Part shown: one piece after another, positions 50,781-58,818 of the stretch
How positions within the stretch are numbered: the stretch's first letter is position 1
How the letters are laid out: each line of letters opens with the position of its first letter
From: Moheibacter stercoris
Lineage (GTDB): Bacteria; Bacteroidota; Bacteroidia; Flavobacteriales; Weeksellaceae
Assembly: GCF_040545805.1 (NCBI RefSeq)
Contig: NZ_JBEPMO010000004.1
Span: forward strand, 171,872 to 235,871
Direction: 5' to 3'
DNA: 64,000 nt
Made by a program: the position numbers and the translations under genes
Notes under the pieces: generated by a model
What the model was told of the DNA's origin: nothing
Seen by the model: only the letters and a program-made list of their open reading frames with translations
Database searches by the model: none

Positions 50781-52190
50781 ATGACAAAAAACCAAGAATC
50801 AAAATTAAAAATTCCTATTGGGATGGTAATTTTGGACCTCACAATCCTTGTATTCTTGTTCTTTTTGTTCCTTTTTGTAAACGATCCTACTTGGGATAGA
50901 AGTCTTCAAGGTCTAATTATTTTTGGGAAAGTTCATTATAAATCCTTGTTGCTATTTATCATCTTCTGGTTATTAATTTCAAACCATTCCAAACTTTATA
51001 AAAGTTTCAGGTTAACGAGATACCTTGAATTTGCGCGAAAATCAACCTTCCAAACTTTAGGATTTGCCATTATTTTATTTGCAATTTCAGGCGGGAAGTC
51101 AGAAATGTTATATTCAAGCAAGTTATCTTTGGTGTTTTTGGCTATATTATTTATTTACCTTTTGGTCTCTAGATTCGCAGTATTACGACTTTTGAAACAC
51201 AAGTGGAGAAAAGGACTTGATAATAAAAATGTTTTGTTGGTCGGGTACAACAATAATACGGATGGCCTGTTGAATTTGATGAATGAAAAAAAAGAATTTG
51301 GTTTGATGGTAACCAAAATTCTTGTATCTAAAGACCCTAAACAAAACCAGCAATTATTTGATTTGGAAACATTTCAAGATGAATTAATTCAGCAGAAAAT
51401 TGACATAATCTACATTTGTTTGGGCAGTGGTTTAAGCGAGACAACTATTAACCAAATTGTTGAAATAGCAGAAAAAAATTACAAAATAATTGGTTACATT
51501 CCAGATAGTTCCATTGAAAATAAACAGAGTTTAGAAATAAACTATTTGGACTCTTTTCCAATACTTTATTACAAAAAACTTCCACTTGACCATACATTCA
51601 ACCAATTTACAAAACGAGTATTTGACATCGTTTTTACCGTTTTTGTATTCGTTTTCCTTCTTTCATGGTTGATGCCTATTATTGCACTTTTAGTTTTAAT
51701 CACTCAAGGAAGACCTATCTTCTTTTCTCAGAAACGAAATGGTTTGAATGGGGAGGAATTTGATTGTTTGAAGTTTCGCACCATGATTCCCCATAAACAT
51801 AATTCCGTGAAGCCTACGGAACGGAACGATCCAAGAGTAACCAGACTCGGAAGAATCTTACGCAAAACAAGTTTAGACGAATTACCCCAATTTATCAATG
51901 TTTTAAAAGGAGAAATGTCGATTGTAGGACCTCGTCCTCATATGGTGTCAGAAAACGAATCTTATTCCGAAATCATTAAGAGATATTCATTGCGCCATTA
52001 TGTGAAACCAGGAATTACAGGACTTGCCCAGACAAAAGGTTATAGAGGAGCAATTGATAGTGATATTGATATGGAGAAAAGAATTCGTGCCGATATCTAT
52101 TATGTTCGCAATTGGTCTTTTCTATTGGATATTTTCATCATTTACAAGACGGTTAAACTGATGATCTTTGGCGATGAAAATGCTATCTAA
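50781..52190 (+). CDS. Polyprenyl glycosylphosphotransferase (initiating sugar transferase)
   Basis: A 469-residue polyisoprenyl-phosphate hexose-1-phosphate transferase that starts the glycan by linking a sugar phosphate to undecaprenyl phosphate. Residues ~10-140 hold four membrane helices, ~145-265 a Rossmann-like (CoA-binding-like) domain (N-V-L-L-V-G-Y-N-N-N-T), a fifth helix lies at ~280-310, and the C-terminal ~190 residues form the bacterial sugar transferase domain with K-R-V-F-D-I, L-K-F-R-T-M, R-K-T-S-L-D-E-L-P-Q-F, G-P-R-P-H and P-G-I-T-G-L-A-Q. It closes the locus and has its own promoter; a hairpin follows. Confidence 0.93.
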   Translation: MTKNQESKLKIPIGMVILDLTILVFLFFLFLFVNDPTWDRSLQGLIIFGKVHYKSLLLFIIFWLLISNHSKLYKSFRLTRYLEFARKSTFQTLGFAIILFAISGGKSEMLYSSKLSLVFLAILFIYLLVSRFAVLRLLKHKWRKGLDNKNVLLVGYNNNTDGLLNLMNEKKEFGLMVTKILVSKDPKQNQQLFDLETFQDELIQQKIDIIYICLGSGLSETTINQIVEIAEKNYKIIGYIPDSSIENKQSLEINYLDSFPILYYKKLPLDHTFNQFTKRVFDIVFTVFVFVFLLSWLMPIIALLVLITQGRPIFFSQKRNGLNGEEFDCLKFRTMIPHKHNSVKPTERNDPRVTRLGRILRKTSLDELPQFINVLKGEMSIVGPRPHMVSENESYSEIIKRYSLRHYVKPGITGLAQTKGYRGAIDSDIDMEKRIRADIYYVRNWSFLLDIFIIYKTVKLMIFGDENAI

Positions 52191-52210
52191 AACGAAAATT
52201 TTGAACATAA

Positions 52211-52252
52211 AAAATCCCGTTTAGAATGAATTCCCAACAGGATATATTTTTT
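52211..52252 (+). terminator. Probable terminator of the sugar transferase gene
   Basis: ATCC-c-GTT and AAC-a-GGAT form a stem with one mismatch and a 14-base loop, followed by ATATTTTTT. It lies 20 bases after the stop codon, between convergent genes. Confidence 0.6.
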
Positions 52253-52276
52253 AATGGGTATTCTAAATGTTTAGAT

Positions 52277-52468
52277 TTACCAACCTTCGTAATCTTTTTC
52301 GTTATCGTTACCAAATTGAACCAATTTGTATAACCACCATCCCATCATCACCATTCCGATGATAAACAAAAGCCAGTCCATTCCAACTCCAATTGGCTCC
52401 AAAGTGTTTTCAAAAATCCACTTGAAGAAATTTGCGATTCCGAAGAATATATCTGTAATTAATCCCAT
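52277..52468 (-). CDS. DUF6341 family small membrane protein
   Basis: A 63-residue protein with one or two hydrophobic helices (about 3-20 and 30-50), a W-L-L-F-I-I-G-M-V-M-M-G-W-W-L-Y core and an acidic tail (N-D-N-E-K-D-Y-E-G-W). The sequence matches the small DUF6341 family of Flavobacteriia, which occurs beside DUF6427, as here. The function is unknown. The gene is divergent from the DUF6427 gene with 34 bases between starts. Confidence 0.82.
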   Translation of the reverse strand: MGLITDIFFGIANFFKWIFENTLEPIGVGMDWLLFIIGMVMMGWWLYKLVQFGNDNEKDYEGW

Positions 52469-52475
52469 ATCTTTG
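52468..52475 (+). promoter_or_regulatory. -7 promoter box of the DUF6427 gene
   Basis: TATCTTTG on the plus strand, 27 bases before the ATG at 52503. Its first base coincides with the first base of the divergent DUF6341 start codon. Confidence 0.6.
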
Positions 52476-52489
52476 TTTCCTTAAAAGGA

Positions 52490-52497
52490 CAAAGTTA
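52490..52497 (-). promoter_or_regulatory. -7 promoter box of the DUF6341 gene
   Basis: The minus strand reads TAACTTTG, 21 bases before the DUF6341 ATG at 52468. It faces the plus-strand box across 14 bases. Confidence 0.6.
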
Positions 52498-52502
52498 TAA
52501 AA

Positions 52503-53438
52503 ATGTTGGTAAATTTACTTTCAAGAAAATCTTTTTTTGCAGAAATTATTTTAGGCGTCCTTTTTTTCATCCTTTTCTTGTGGAAAAACACACCTTTTTC
52601 AACAGATTGGATTGATAATTTGGGAATTATTTCCTTTGCTGCAACCATCCTCCTTTCTTCGGTCCTTATTTTCAATCAAAATTTAATCAAATATCCAGGT
52701 TTTGGCATTTGGTTTTTGATGATTTGGATGTTTCCATTTGCTGACATAGCATTTGAACCAAGAATTTCTACTTCTCTATTTTTCGTTACGCTTATCTTTT
52801 GGCGATTGCTCGCTACCGAACAGAGTATGGAGAACAAGAAATTCTTCTTTGATATTGGAATTCTATTGAGCATTTCCGGATTTTTCTATCCGCCAAGTTT
52901 ACTCTTAGCTGGATTCTTAATCTTTATATTTTTCTACGTTCAATCCTTTAACATCAAATCCTTTTTGTTGTTTTTCATCGGATTTACTTTACCCTTGGTC
53001 GTAGGAATTCAGTTATTATTTTTAACAGATCAATTGGCTTGGTTGGAAACTTATTATTCGGCTTTTTGTATCGATTTTTGGAACTATTCCTTATGGAGCT
53101 TGATTCCGATAGGCTTGTTCATTTTGGTTTGCTGGTTTGATCATTTGTCCAATTCCAACACACAAGACATCAACAAACGTCATAAATACTTTTTAACCTT
53201 TTTGTATTTTATCAATTTGTTGATCATTTTGATTGTATTTGGAGGAGAATTCTATTCGTTGTTGGCCTTTTTGGGACTTCCGATTGCGATATTCTTTACA
53301 AGATTTGTCCAATACCAATCCTCTAAAATTCTTCAAGAAATCATCCTTTGGGCATTTTTAGTCTGTATGATGGGATTTTATTTCCGAGTGGAAATCATGG
53401 AATTCTACCAGGATTTATTGGGCAATGTTTCGTTCTAA
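52503..53438 (+). CDS. DUF6427 family integral membrane protein
   Basis: A 311-residue protein with about nine membrane helices, starting M-L-V-N-L-L-S-R-K-S-F-F-A-E and containing the family segment W-F-L-M-I-W-M-F-P-F-A-D-I-A-F-E-P-R-I-S. It belongs to DUF6427 of Flavobacteriia, found next to DUF6341. The function is unknown; multi-pass topology without charged catalytic motifs suggests a transporter-like or structural role. Its 3' end overlaps the convergent lpxH gene by 24 bases. Confidence 0.84.
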   Translation: MLVNLLSRKSFFAEIILGVLFFILFLWKNTPFSTDWIDNLGIISFAATILLSSVLIFNQNLIKYPGFGIWFLMIWMFPFADIAFEPRISTSLFFVTLIFWRLLATEQSMENKKFFFDIGILLSISGFFYPPSLLLAGFLIFIFFYVQSFNIKSFLLFFIGFTLPLVVGIQLLFLTDQLAWLETYYSAFCIDFWNYSLWSLIPIGLFILVCWFDHLSNSNTQDINKRHKYFLTFLYFINLLIILIVFGGEFYSLLAFLGLPIAIFFTRFVQYQSSKILQEIILWAFLVCMMGFYFRVEIMEFYQDLLGNVSF

Positions 53439-54206
53439 ACTTAAGTTAGAACCGTCAAAAACCGCATAGGTAAAGTAATTTACCCAATCTCCTAAGTTCA
53501 TATAGATTGAATTTTCACCAACGTTGATTTCCATTGGCATATGTCTATGTCCAAAAACGAAATAATCATAATGCTCTGTTTCCAATTTACGTTTGGCGTA
53601 TTGAACCAACCATTCTTTGTCTTCGCCCAAGAATTTCACGTCTTCGTCTCCCGAAATCAATTTGTTTTTACGTGACATATTGATGCCCAATTTTACTGCA
53701 AAATCTGGATGTAAAAAGGTACTGAACATGAATTGTGCAAGCGGATTGGTAAACAACTTTTTCATGCGCTTGTAGCCTTTGTCATTGGGTCCTAATCCAT
53801 CGCCATGTGCAATAAAAAATTTCTTCTGATTAATATGAAATACTTGACGATCTCTGAAAACGGTTATTCCGATTTCTTTGGACAAATAATCGCGCATCCA
53901 TAAATCGTGGTTACCCGTGAAGAAATAAATTTGGATACCAGAATCTGATAATTCGGCTAATTTCCCCAAAACACGAACGAATCCACGAGGAACAACTTGT
54001 TTGTATTCGTACCAAAAGTCAAACAGATCTCCCAAAAGAAATAAAACTTGACAATCGGATTTGATTTCATCTAACCAACGAACAAATCGTTTTTCGCGAA
54101 CCAAACTTTCTTCATCGTTTGGCGCACCCAAATGTTGGTCTGAAGCAAAATAGATTTTTTTGCCTGGTGGGAGTTGAAGTTCTATTTGTTGTCCTCGGCT
54201 ATCCAT
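53415..54206 (-). CDS. lpxH: UDP-2,3-diacylglucosamine diphosphatase (LpxH type)
   Basis: A calcineurin-like metallophosphoesterase that makes lipid X from UDP-2,3-diacylglucosamine in lipid A synthesis. The 263 residues contain A-S-D-Q-H-L-G (about 20-26; canonical D-x-H), F-L-L-G-D-L-F-D-F-W (about 56-65), T-G-N-H-D-L-W (about 96-102), A-H-G-D-G (about 132-136) and F-G-H-R-H-M-P (about 217-223). The metal-binding set is complete. The start overlaps the queD 3' end by 25 bases; the two likely share a transcript. Confidence 0.93.
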   Translation of the reverse strand: MDSRGQQIELQLPPGKKIYFASDQHLGAPNDEESLVREKRFVRWLDEIKSDCQVLFLLGDLFDFWYEYKQVVPRGFVRVLGKLAELSDSGIQIYFFTGNHDLWMRDYLSKEIGITVFRDRQVFHINQKKFFIAHGDGLGPNDKGYKRMKKLFTNPLAQFMFSTFLHPDFAVKLGINMSRKNKLISGDEDVKFLGEDKEWLVQYAKRKLETEHYDYFVFGHRHMPMEINVGENSIYMNLGDWVNYFTYAVFDGSNLSLERNIAQ

Positions 54207-54634
54207 TCAGCATATGATGTTTCGGTTTCGTGAAGTCTCAACGAATGCAATTCTACAGAGGCATCTAAATGCGGACGAATTAAGTCCACCATATCCAACA
54301 ACATATTCTCACAAGATGGCTGATAGGAAGTGAAAATCACTTTGTGCCCTTCCGCAATCAATTGGTCTCCCAAGGTTTTGTGTGGTGAATTTTCATTCAA
54401 CAAAATCGCATGGTCAAATTGATCGACCACTTGAGCTTTTACCACTTTTTTGATGTCCCCAAAGTCAATGACCATCCCAAATTTTGGATTGGAATTGTCT
54501 TGAATAGGAGTTCCTTTTACGGTGACAAAAAGCTTGTAGGAATGTCCGTGAATGTTTTTACACTTTCCGTCATAACCATACAAAGCATGGGCTGTTTCGA
54601 AGTTAAATGATTTTGTTACGCGAATTTTATTCAT
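54182..54634 (-). CDS. queD: 6-carboxytetrahydropterin synthase (QueD)
   Basis: Converts dihydroneopterin triphosphate to 6-carboxytetrahydropterin in queuosine/7-deazaguanine synthesis. The 150-residue protein has the zinc-binding H-A (F-E-T-A-H-A, about 15) and H-G-H (about 29-31), the catalytic Cys in G-K-C-K-N-I-H-G-H (about 25), and the C-terminal E-T-x-x-A-E-W. C-E-N-M-L marks the QueD/PTPS subfamily. It has its own promoter in the gap to comF. No other queuosine genes are in the window. Confidence 0.92.
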   Translation of the reverse strand: MNKIRVTKSFNFETAHALYGYDGKCKNIHGHSYKLFVTVKGTPIQDNSNPKFGMVIDFGDIKKVVKAQVVDQFDHAILLNENSPHKTLGDQLIAEGHKVIFTSYQPSCENMLLDMVDLIRPHLDASVELHSLRLHETETSYAEWIAEDNK

Positions 54635-54658
54635 TACCTTAATGGTCTAAACCAACTG

Positions 54659-54666
54659 CAAAGTTA
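54659..54666 (-). promoter_or_regulatory. -7 promoter box of queD-lpxH
   Basis: The minus strand reads TAACTTTG, 24 bases before the queD ATG. The divergent comF start codon (54667) directly abuts it. Confidence 0.6.
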
Positions 54667-55344
54667 ATGGAAATCCAATCAATCGGACAGGCTATCTTCG
54701 ATTTATTTTTTCCAAGGCGTTGTCTGAACTGTGATGCCATCATTTCCTTTGACAATCCTTTGTGTATACCATGCGCCGCCAATTTACCTTATACGCATTG
54801 GCATTTGGACAAAGAAAATCCGGCTTATACCAAATTGAAAAAACTCTGCAATCTCAGTTCAGCTCATAGTTTCTTGTATTTCCAGCACAACAATGTGACG
54901 CAAAAATTACTGCATCATTTGAAATATCTGAATCATCCTGAAATTGGGATATTACTAGCCGATAAAGCAAAATCGGAATTGGATTTATCGAAATTCGATG
55001 GAATTATTCCGGTACCGATTCACCCGAAAAAGGAAAAGAAAAGAGGCTATAATCAAGTGGTTCCGTATGCCAAAACATTGGCGGAACATTTTGAAATTCC
55101 TTTACGAGAAGATATATTGATACGAAAGGAAAACAATCCTTCGCAAATTTTGAAAAATCGAAGCAAACGACTGACCACACTTCAAACAGCTTTCGGACTG
55201 ACGAATCAACCCATTGAAGGTCATTTTTTGTTGATGGATGATGTTCTGACTACGGGTGCAACCATTTCTACTTGTGTAAATTTGATTCATACTGAATATC
55301 CGGAAGCGAAAATTTCTGTGATGACCATAGCGTTTGCGCAGTAA
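54667..55344 (+). CDS. comF: ComF family protein (phosphoribosyltransferase-like)
   Basis: A 225-residue protein of the ComF/GntX family, tied to DNA uptake in competent bacteria. Residues ~15-45 carry four cysteines in two C-x-x-C pairs (R-C-L-N-C-D and L-C-I-P-C), a probable zinc ribbon. The C-terminal part has the phosphoribosyltransferase PRPP loop L-L-M-D-D-V-L-T-T-G-A-T (about 194-205) and R-G-Y-N-Q. It is the first gene on the plus strand opposite queD, 32 bases away. Confidence 0.9.
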   Translation: MEIQSIGQAIFDLFFPRRCLNCDAIISFDNPLCIPCAANLPYTHWHLDKENPAYTKLKKLCNLSSAHSFLYFQHNNVTQKLLHHLKYLNHPEIGILLADKAKSELDLSKFDGIIPVPIHPKKEKKRGYNQVVPYAKTLAEHFEIPLREDILIRKENNPSQILKNRSKRLTTLQTAFGLTNQPIEGHFLLMDDVLTTGATISTCVNLIHTEYPEAKISVMTIAFAQ

Positions 55345-55423
55345 TCGATAATTGATTTATTTTTCTTTAACCAAATGACTGTGGGGAATCGAGAATGATT
55401 TTTATTCTTTTTAATCAAAAATA

Positions 55424-55450
55424 ACCACTCCATAAACAGAGTGGATTTTT
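55424..55450 (+). terminator. Terminator after comF
   Basis: CCACTC-cataaaca-GAGTGG plus a T-rich tail, 80 bases after the comF stop. A second short hairpin, CGGATT-GAA-AATCCG at about 55462-55478, follows and looks like part of an intergenic repeat. Confidence 0.75.
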
Positions 55451-55510
55451 ATACTTTTTTCACGGATTGAAAATCCGCGATATCGGGTTATAGCTGAAAA
55501 TTACAAATTA

Positions 55511-56281
55511 TTAAACTTCAGCTCTTCCATCTTCTTCGTAGCTCACCATTAATTTATTAATCTCAGTGAGCTCAGTTTTTAACTCTTCATTTTCATAAAT
55601 TAATTCAGCTCTAGATTGCAATAATCTAAATTCATTTGGATTTTTTATTTCTCCTCTCTTGATGATTTGTCTAACTTTTTTAGATAATGAAGTTGAATAA
55701 AAATTCAAATCTTTTTCAAATTTACTAAGTAACAATTTGTTAAGTTCAACTTGTAATTGTAATGATAAATCCAATGCCATTTCATTAATATCATTGAAAA
55801 CCATTCTTAATCCCTTTATATAAATTGAAGGACTTGTTTCCATTAAATATTTACGTTTTACTTCTTCAGAAAAAATTTGTTCATTATCAAGCAAAAATGA
55901 AACCTCTAAATTATGTATAGATTTTAAAAAATTAATAATTGTAAGAGACCAATCTTTGATAAATTCAACTTCTGAATTTTGTTTTTCAGTTAAGAATTGA
56001 TTGCTTTTTTTAATTGGAGAGATATCTTTAAAAGAAAGGTTAAATTTTTCTCTTAAAGCATCATCTAATTTAATTCTCAATTCAATTGAACTTGTTGATA
56101 AAATAGAACGAAGTTCCATTAGCATGGAATTCATCTCTTTTTTATTTTTAATTGAATAATAATTTTCCAAACGTAAGAGCATAGTTTCAAAATAGGCAGA
56201 ATTTTGCTTATTTTGATATAAAAATTTTATAATAAAAGTTAACCAATCATTAATAAAATCTAAATTATTATTCTTTTGCAT
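55511..56281 (-). CDS. Hypothetical helical protein
   Basis: Not recognised. A 256-residue soluble, helical protein. Two internally similar halves can be seen: L-D-F-I-N-D-W-L-T-F-I-I-K-F-L at about 8-22 and V-E-F-I-K-D-W-S-L-T-I-I-N-F-L at about 104-118, each followed by a helical stretch with E-L-R-x-x-L or A-L-D-L-S-L-Q-L, so it may be a duplication. The C-terminus (220-256) is coiled coil. It is clearly more AT-rich than the housekeeping genes and opens an accessory patch with repeats and a toxin-antitoxin pair. There is no neighbour on the same strand within 180 bases. Confidence 0.6.
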   Translation of the reverse strand: MQKNNNLDFINDWLTFIIKFLYQNKQNSAYFETMLLRLENYYSIKNKKEMNSMLMELRSILSTSSIELRIKLDDALREKFNLSFKDISPIKKSNQFLTEKQNSEVEFIKDWSLTIINFLKSIHNLEVSFLLDNEQIFSEEVKRKYLMETSPSIYIKGLRMVFNDINEMALDLSLQLQVELNKLLLSKFEKDLNFYSTSLSKKVRQIIKRGEIKNPNEFRLLQSRAELIYENEELKTELTEINKLMVSYEEDGRAEV

Positions 56282-56316
56282 TTTCCTTAATTATAACTAC
56301 TATACAGTGAATCCTT

Positions 56317-56358
56317 CCCGCTACCGCACTCCCAAAGCTTAGGGAGCATCTTGTGGTC
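56317..56358 (+). repeat. REP-like palindrome, copy A
   Basis: CCCGCTACCGCAC ... CTTGTGGTC with an apical CTCCC/GGGAG stem. The foot ACCGCA can pair with TGTGGT (one G-T wobble). Similarity to copy C continues for some 50 bases to the right (the TCTAAATATA segment). Copies B (57437-57474), C (58136-58187) and D (58819-58852) share the foot. Confidence 0.7.
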
Positions 56359-56465
56359 AATTTAGTAAATCCTTTATTAAACTCTAAATATATCCAAAAT
56401 TTAAATCAATTGAAATTGAACGATATATGGGCATTTAAAACCTTAACAAGACTCCTTTAAAGAAC

Positions 56466-56771
56466 CTATTTGATTCGTTTTTGAATAATTTTTGGATTTC
56501 TTTTGACGTGAAGAATCCCTACTAGAACTATTCTCGCTCTTTCTTCATCAATAAAATAAAAAATGGCATAGGGAAAAGGTTTTACTAAAGCTTGACGAAT
56601 AGATTGGTATTTGAGTTGGAAATGATTGGGGTTTTTACTGATATAATCAATTTCTTGATAAATTTCTTTTTTAAATTCTTCGCCTATATTTTCACTTTGC
56701 TCTTGGTACCAGATTTTTTCATTTCGCAAATCTTTGAGAGCAATCGGTAAAATTTTGACCGTGTAAACCAT
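56466..56771 (-). CDS. ParE/RelE-type toxin
   Basis: A 101-residue toxin of the RelE/ParE superfamily: the opening Y-T-V-K-I-L-P-I-A-L-K-D-L-R-N-E-K-I-W-Y, the helix hairpin with E-F-K-K-E-I-Y-Q-E-I-D, and the C-terminal strands P-F-P-Y-A-I-F-Y-F-I-D and I-L-H-V-K-R-N-P-K are typical of ParE. ParE toxins poison gyrase and RelE toxins cut mRNA; the target is not decided by sequence. The start overlaps the antitoxin stop by 1 base, a usual toxin-antitoxin layout. Confidence 0.87.
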   Translation of the reverse strand: MVYTVKILPIALKDLRNEKIWYQEQSENIGEEFKKEIYQEIDYISKNPNHFQLKYQSIRQALVKPFPYAIFYFIDEERARIVLVGILHVKRNPKIIQKRIK

Positions 56772-57001
56772 TACCAGCTATCTTTCATTTCTTTCCAGTC
56801 CGTAACGTTTTCTGGATTATTTTGGTAGCTTTCCATACGCGCATCCAATTCTTTTTTCTGAAGTTCTGTTAAATCATGTTCAACCGTATTTTCATCTGAC
56901 TGATAGGTCTCTGCCAATGCTTGTATCAATCGCAGTAATTTATCGTCAGCATTTTGAATGTAATTTAGAACGCGCTTTCTTAAATCGACTGTTGTATCCA
57001 T
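56771..57001 (-). CDS. Addiction-module antitoxin (PF09720-like)
   Basis: A 76-residue acidic helical protein with the C-terminal pattern L-T-E-L-Q-K-K-E-L-D-A-R-M-E-S-Y-Q-N-N-P-E-N-V-T-D-W-K-E-M, typical of the small antitoxins (addiction module protein family) paired with ParE/RelE toxins in Bacteroidota. The TAnnTTTG box TAACTTTG (plus-strand 57019-57026) gives a leader of about 10 bases. It shares one base with the toxin gene. Confidence 0.85.
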   Translation of the reverse strand: MDTTVDLRKRVLNYIQNADDKLLRLIQALAETYQSDENTVEHDLTELQKKELDARMESYQNNPENVTDWKEMKDSW

Positions 57002-57271
57002 TTCTTTTGGATTTTTATCAAAGTTACAAAATTGTCCTATAAGCTATATGGGAATTATTTTGGTTTATAGAATGTTTAGCCAATTGGTAGTGATGACTTA
57101 TTTCGACAATTTTGGCATCAAATGACGTAGATTTTATAAGGAATACTGGCTTCTAGACTTAAATAGCATAATTAGATGTAAATTATTGAAAGAATTTGTA
57201 CCTAACATTTTCACCTTTGAAAAATGATTTTATAAATAGTAGCAATATAATATTGATAGCTATTGGACTGA

Positions 57272-57302
57272 GCCTTGTCAAGGATCAAAACCTTGACAAG
57301 GC
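57272..57302. repeat. Perfect 12-bp hairpin CCTTGTCAAGG type
   Basis: GCCTTGTCAAGG, a 7-base loop, and its exact complement CCTTGACAAGGC, followed by CTTTTAA. No gene ends close by (the nearest plus-strand gene is over 1.9 kb upstream), so it is more likely a dispersed palindromic repeat than a terminator. Confidence 0.75.
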
Positions 57303-57436
57303 CTTTTAACCAGTTTTCATTTAAATGGACTAAACAATACTTTGAAGTTCCGTCTTGATAAAGGGTTTCTTTTTCTTTTTAAACAAAAAAATAACCAGTC
57401 CTATAATTGAAGTGGTTTGTTTTCTTTTATAAATTA

Positions 57437-57474
57437 CCACACGATACATCCCGATGATTCGGGAGTCCGGCAGC
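57437..57474 (-). repeat. REP-like palindrome, copy B
   Basis: CCACACGATAC...TCCCGATGATTCGGGA...CCGGCAGCG; inverted relative to copies A and C. The apical stem TCCCG/CGGGA differs from A and C in sequence but is equally well paired. Confidence 0.68.
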
Positions 57475-57493
57475 GTGGAAGAGTGAATTCAAA

Positions 57494-58036
57494 TTACAAT
57501 TTGGCATGTTTTTTTAGTATTTCAAATAATTCATCATCTGAAGTTGATAGGTGTGTTGTTTCTATATAGAAAGGTGCTCCGTAAACTTTATTATAAATAA
57601 TAACATTTAACTTAATAATTGGATTTTTGATCTTACTATAGTATTTCTTTTTATTTTTTTTATTCATATAAATTGAAATCCTACTAAAGTATTTTTTTTT
57701 ATTTATTCCTATGTCTATAACATCACTCCAAAGAATCAAGCCAGCATTGGTGAAGTTTGTATTGTTAATAAAACCTTCTTCATTAATTATCAGGACGTAG
57801 TTCTGGAAGAATAAATTTATTGTGCCTATAATTAAAAAACAATGCCCTGTGATACTTAAAATCCCAAGGATTTGTAAAGATGTTTGCGTTCCAAATAAGC
57901 CTAAACTTCTTGCGTAATAGGTTGTAGCTATGTAATCTGATTTTATTAAAATAAATAAACCACAAGCTATCAGTATGCTATAGATAAAAATGTTATGAAA
58001 AAGTTTTTTTTTACTTGGCCTATAAATTATTTCCAT
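57494..58036 (-). CDS. Small two-helix membrane protein, STM3941-like
   Basis: A 180-residue protein with two membrane helices (about 16-33 and 53-78) after a Y-R-P-S-K-K-K opening, then a beta-rich C-terminal part with V-L-I-I-N-E-E-G-F-I-N-N-T and W-S-D-V-I-D-I-G-I (about 85-115), a PH-like fold. This plan matches STM3941-type hypothetical proteins. The function is unknown. It is AT-rich and lies alone between repeats. Confidence 0.68.
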   Translation of the reverse strand: MEIIYRPSKKKLFHNIFIYSILIACGLFILIKSDYIATTYYARSLGLFGTQTSLQILGILSITGHCFLIIGTINLFFQNYVLIINEEGFINNTNFTNAGLILWSDVIDIGINKKKYFSRISIYMNKKNKKKYYSKIKNPIIKLNVIIYNKVYGAPFYIETTHLSTSDDELFEILKKHAKL

Positions 58037-58135
58037 GACTATCTTTTGTGTAAAATTGGGTGTTCTGTTCTAGCCTGATTTTGAAAATCCTTTACAGCTA
58101 ACTTAAAATATTTATCATTTAATTCTTAATTTTCA

Positions 58136-58187
58136 CCCCGCTACCGCACGAAGTCGAAGATTCGACGAAGTCAATTCATCCTGTGGT
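58136..58187 (+). repeat. REP-like palindrome, copy C
   Basis: CCCCGCTACCGCAC...GTCGAAGATTCGAC...CTGTGGT; the same foot as copy A with a different apical stem (GTCGAA/TTCGAC). It lies just beyond the 3' end of the RAYT remnant. Confidence 0.7.
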
Positions 58188-58230
58188 ACATTAATAAAAT
58201 CTTTCAATAATTTCTAAATATAACTAAATT

Positions 58231-58776
58231 TCCAATCATACCTTTTTATCCAGCATAATCAACTGCACTACTATAGCGATACTCTTCTGGGTGATAAACT
58301 ATTCCAGCTTCAACAGGATTTTGATGAATATAATTTATTTTTTCCAGTATAACTTTTGTACTCCAAAGCTCAATAGGCTTATTGTCATGACGCCAAAACT
58401 GATAGTTGCGAACATTTGAACTATTATCACCTGCTTTTTCAAACTGTTCAAGTAAAAATTCTCGTCTACTTTCCTTTGGGGTATCTTGAATTGCTTTTAC
58501 AATCTTTTTGCTAGTAAATCTTTTAAAATCACCCAATATAGTTTCTGGTTTCTTACCCCTTATACTTCTAAAAATTAAATGAACATGATTGGTCATTATG
58601 CACCAAGCAACGATTTCCATGCCTTTCTCCTTTGGGCAAAAATCAAGACTGTCTATCAGGATGTCTTTCTATTCGTTTCGTGTGAAAACATCTAACCAGC
58701 CTACAACAGCAAAACTTACAAAATACAATCCATCGGGATTATGAAATTTATAATTTCTACTAATTGGATTTAAGTT
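58231..58776 (-). pseudogene. REP-associated tyrosine transposase (RAYT), decayed
   Basis: An HUH-type (Y1/IS200-like) transposase related to RAYTs that mobilise REP palindromes. The intact central ORF, 58246-58620, begins with M-E-I-V-A-W-C-I-M-T-N-H-V-H-L (the HxH motif) and runs to D-Y-A-G. The same frame continues upstream beyond this Met as Y-K-F-H-N-P-D-G-L-Y-F-V-S-F-A-V, then D-V-F-T-R-N-E, then a TAG (58669-58671), then K-D-I-L-I-D-S-L. At the 3' end D-Y-A-G is followed by TAA and K-G. The expected start codon reads ATT (58762-58764). Three lesions in conserved positions make it inactive. Copies C and D of the palindrome flank it in opposite orientation. Confidence 0.85.
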
Positions 58777-58818
58777 TTACTGTAAGGTACAAATAATTAA
58801 ACTTTTTTATTGCTAATG

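Larger units (their letters stand above)
57002..57493. other. Intergenic region with promoter and long hairpin
   Basis: The 492-base gap has no gene. It contains the antitoxin -7 box (57019-57026, minus strand), a perfect 12-bp hairpin GCCTTGTCAAGG-ATCAAAA-CCTTGACAAGGC (57272-57302, of the type dispersed in Flavobacteriia), and REP-like copy B (57437-57474). The rest is AT-rich without visible structure. Confidence 0.7.

Noticed and set aside
57272..57302. Rho-independent terminator
   Set aside because: The hairpin is perfect, but no gene ends near it and the T-run is weak (CTTTTAA). A dispersed palindromic repeat explains it better.
58619..58776. Separate small gene upstream of the transposase ORF
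   Set aside because: The codons are in the same frame as the transposase and match its normal N-terminus, so they are part of one broken gene.
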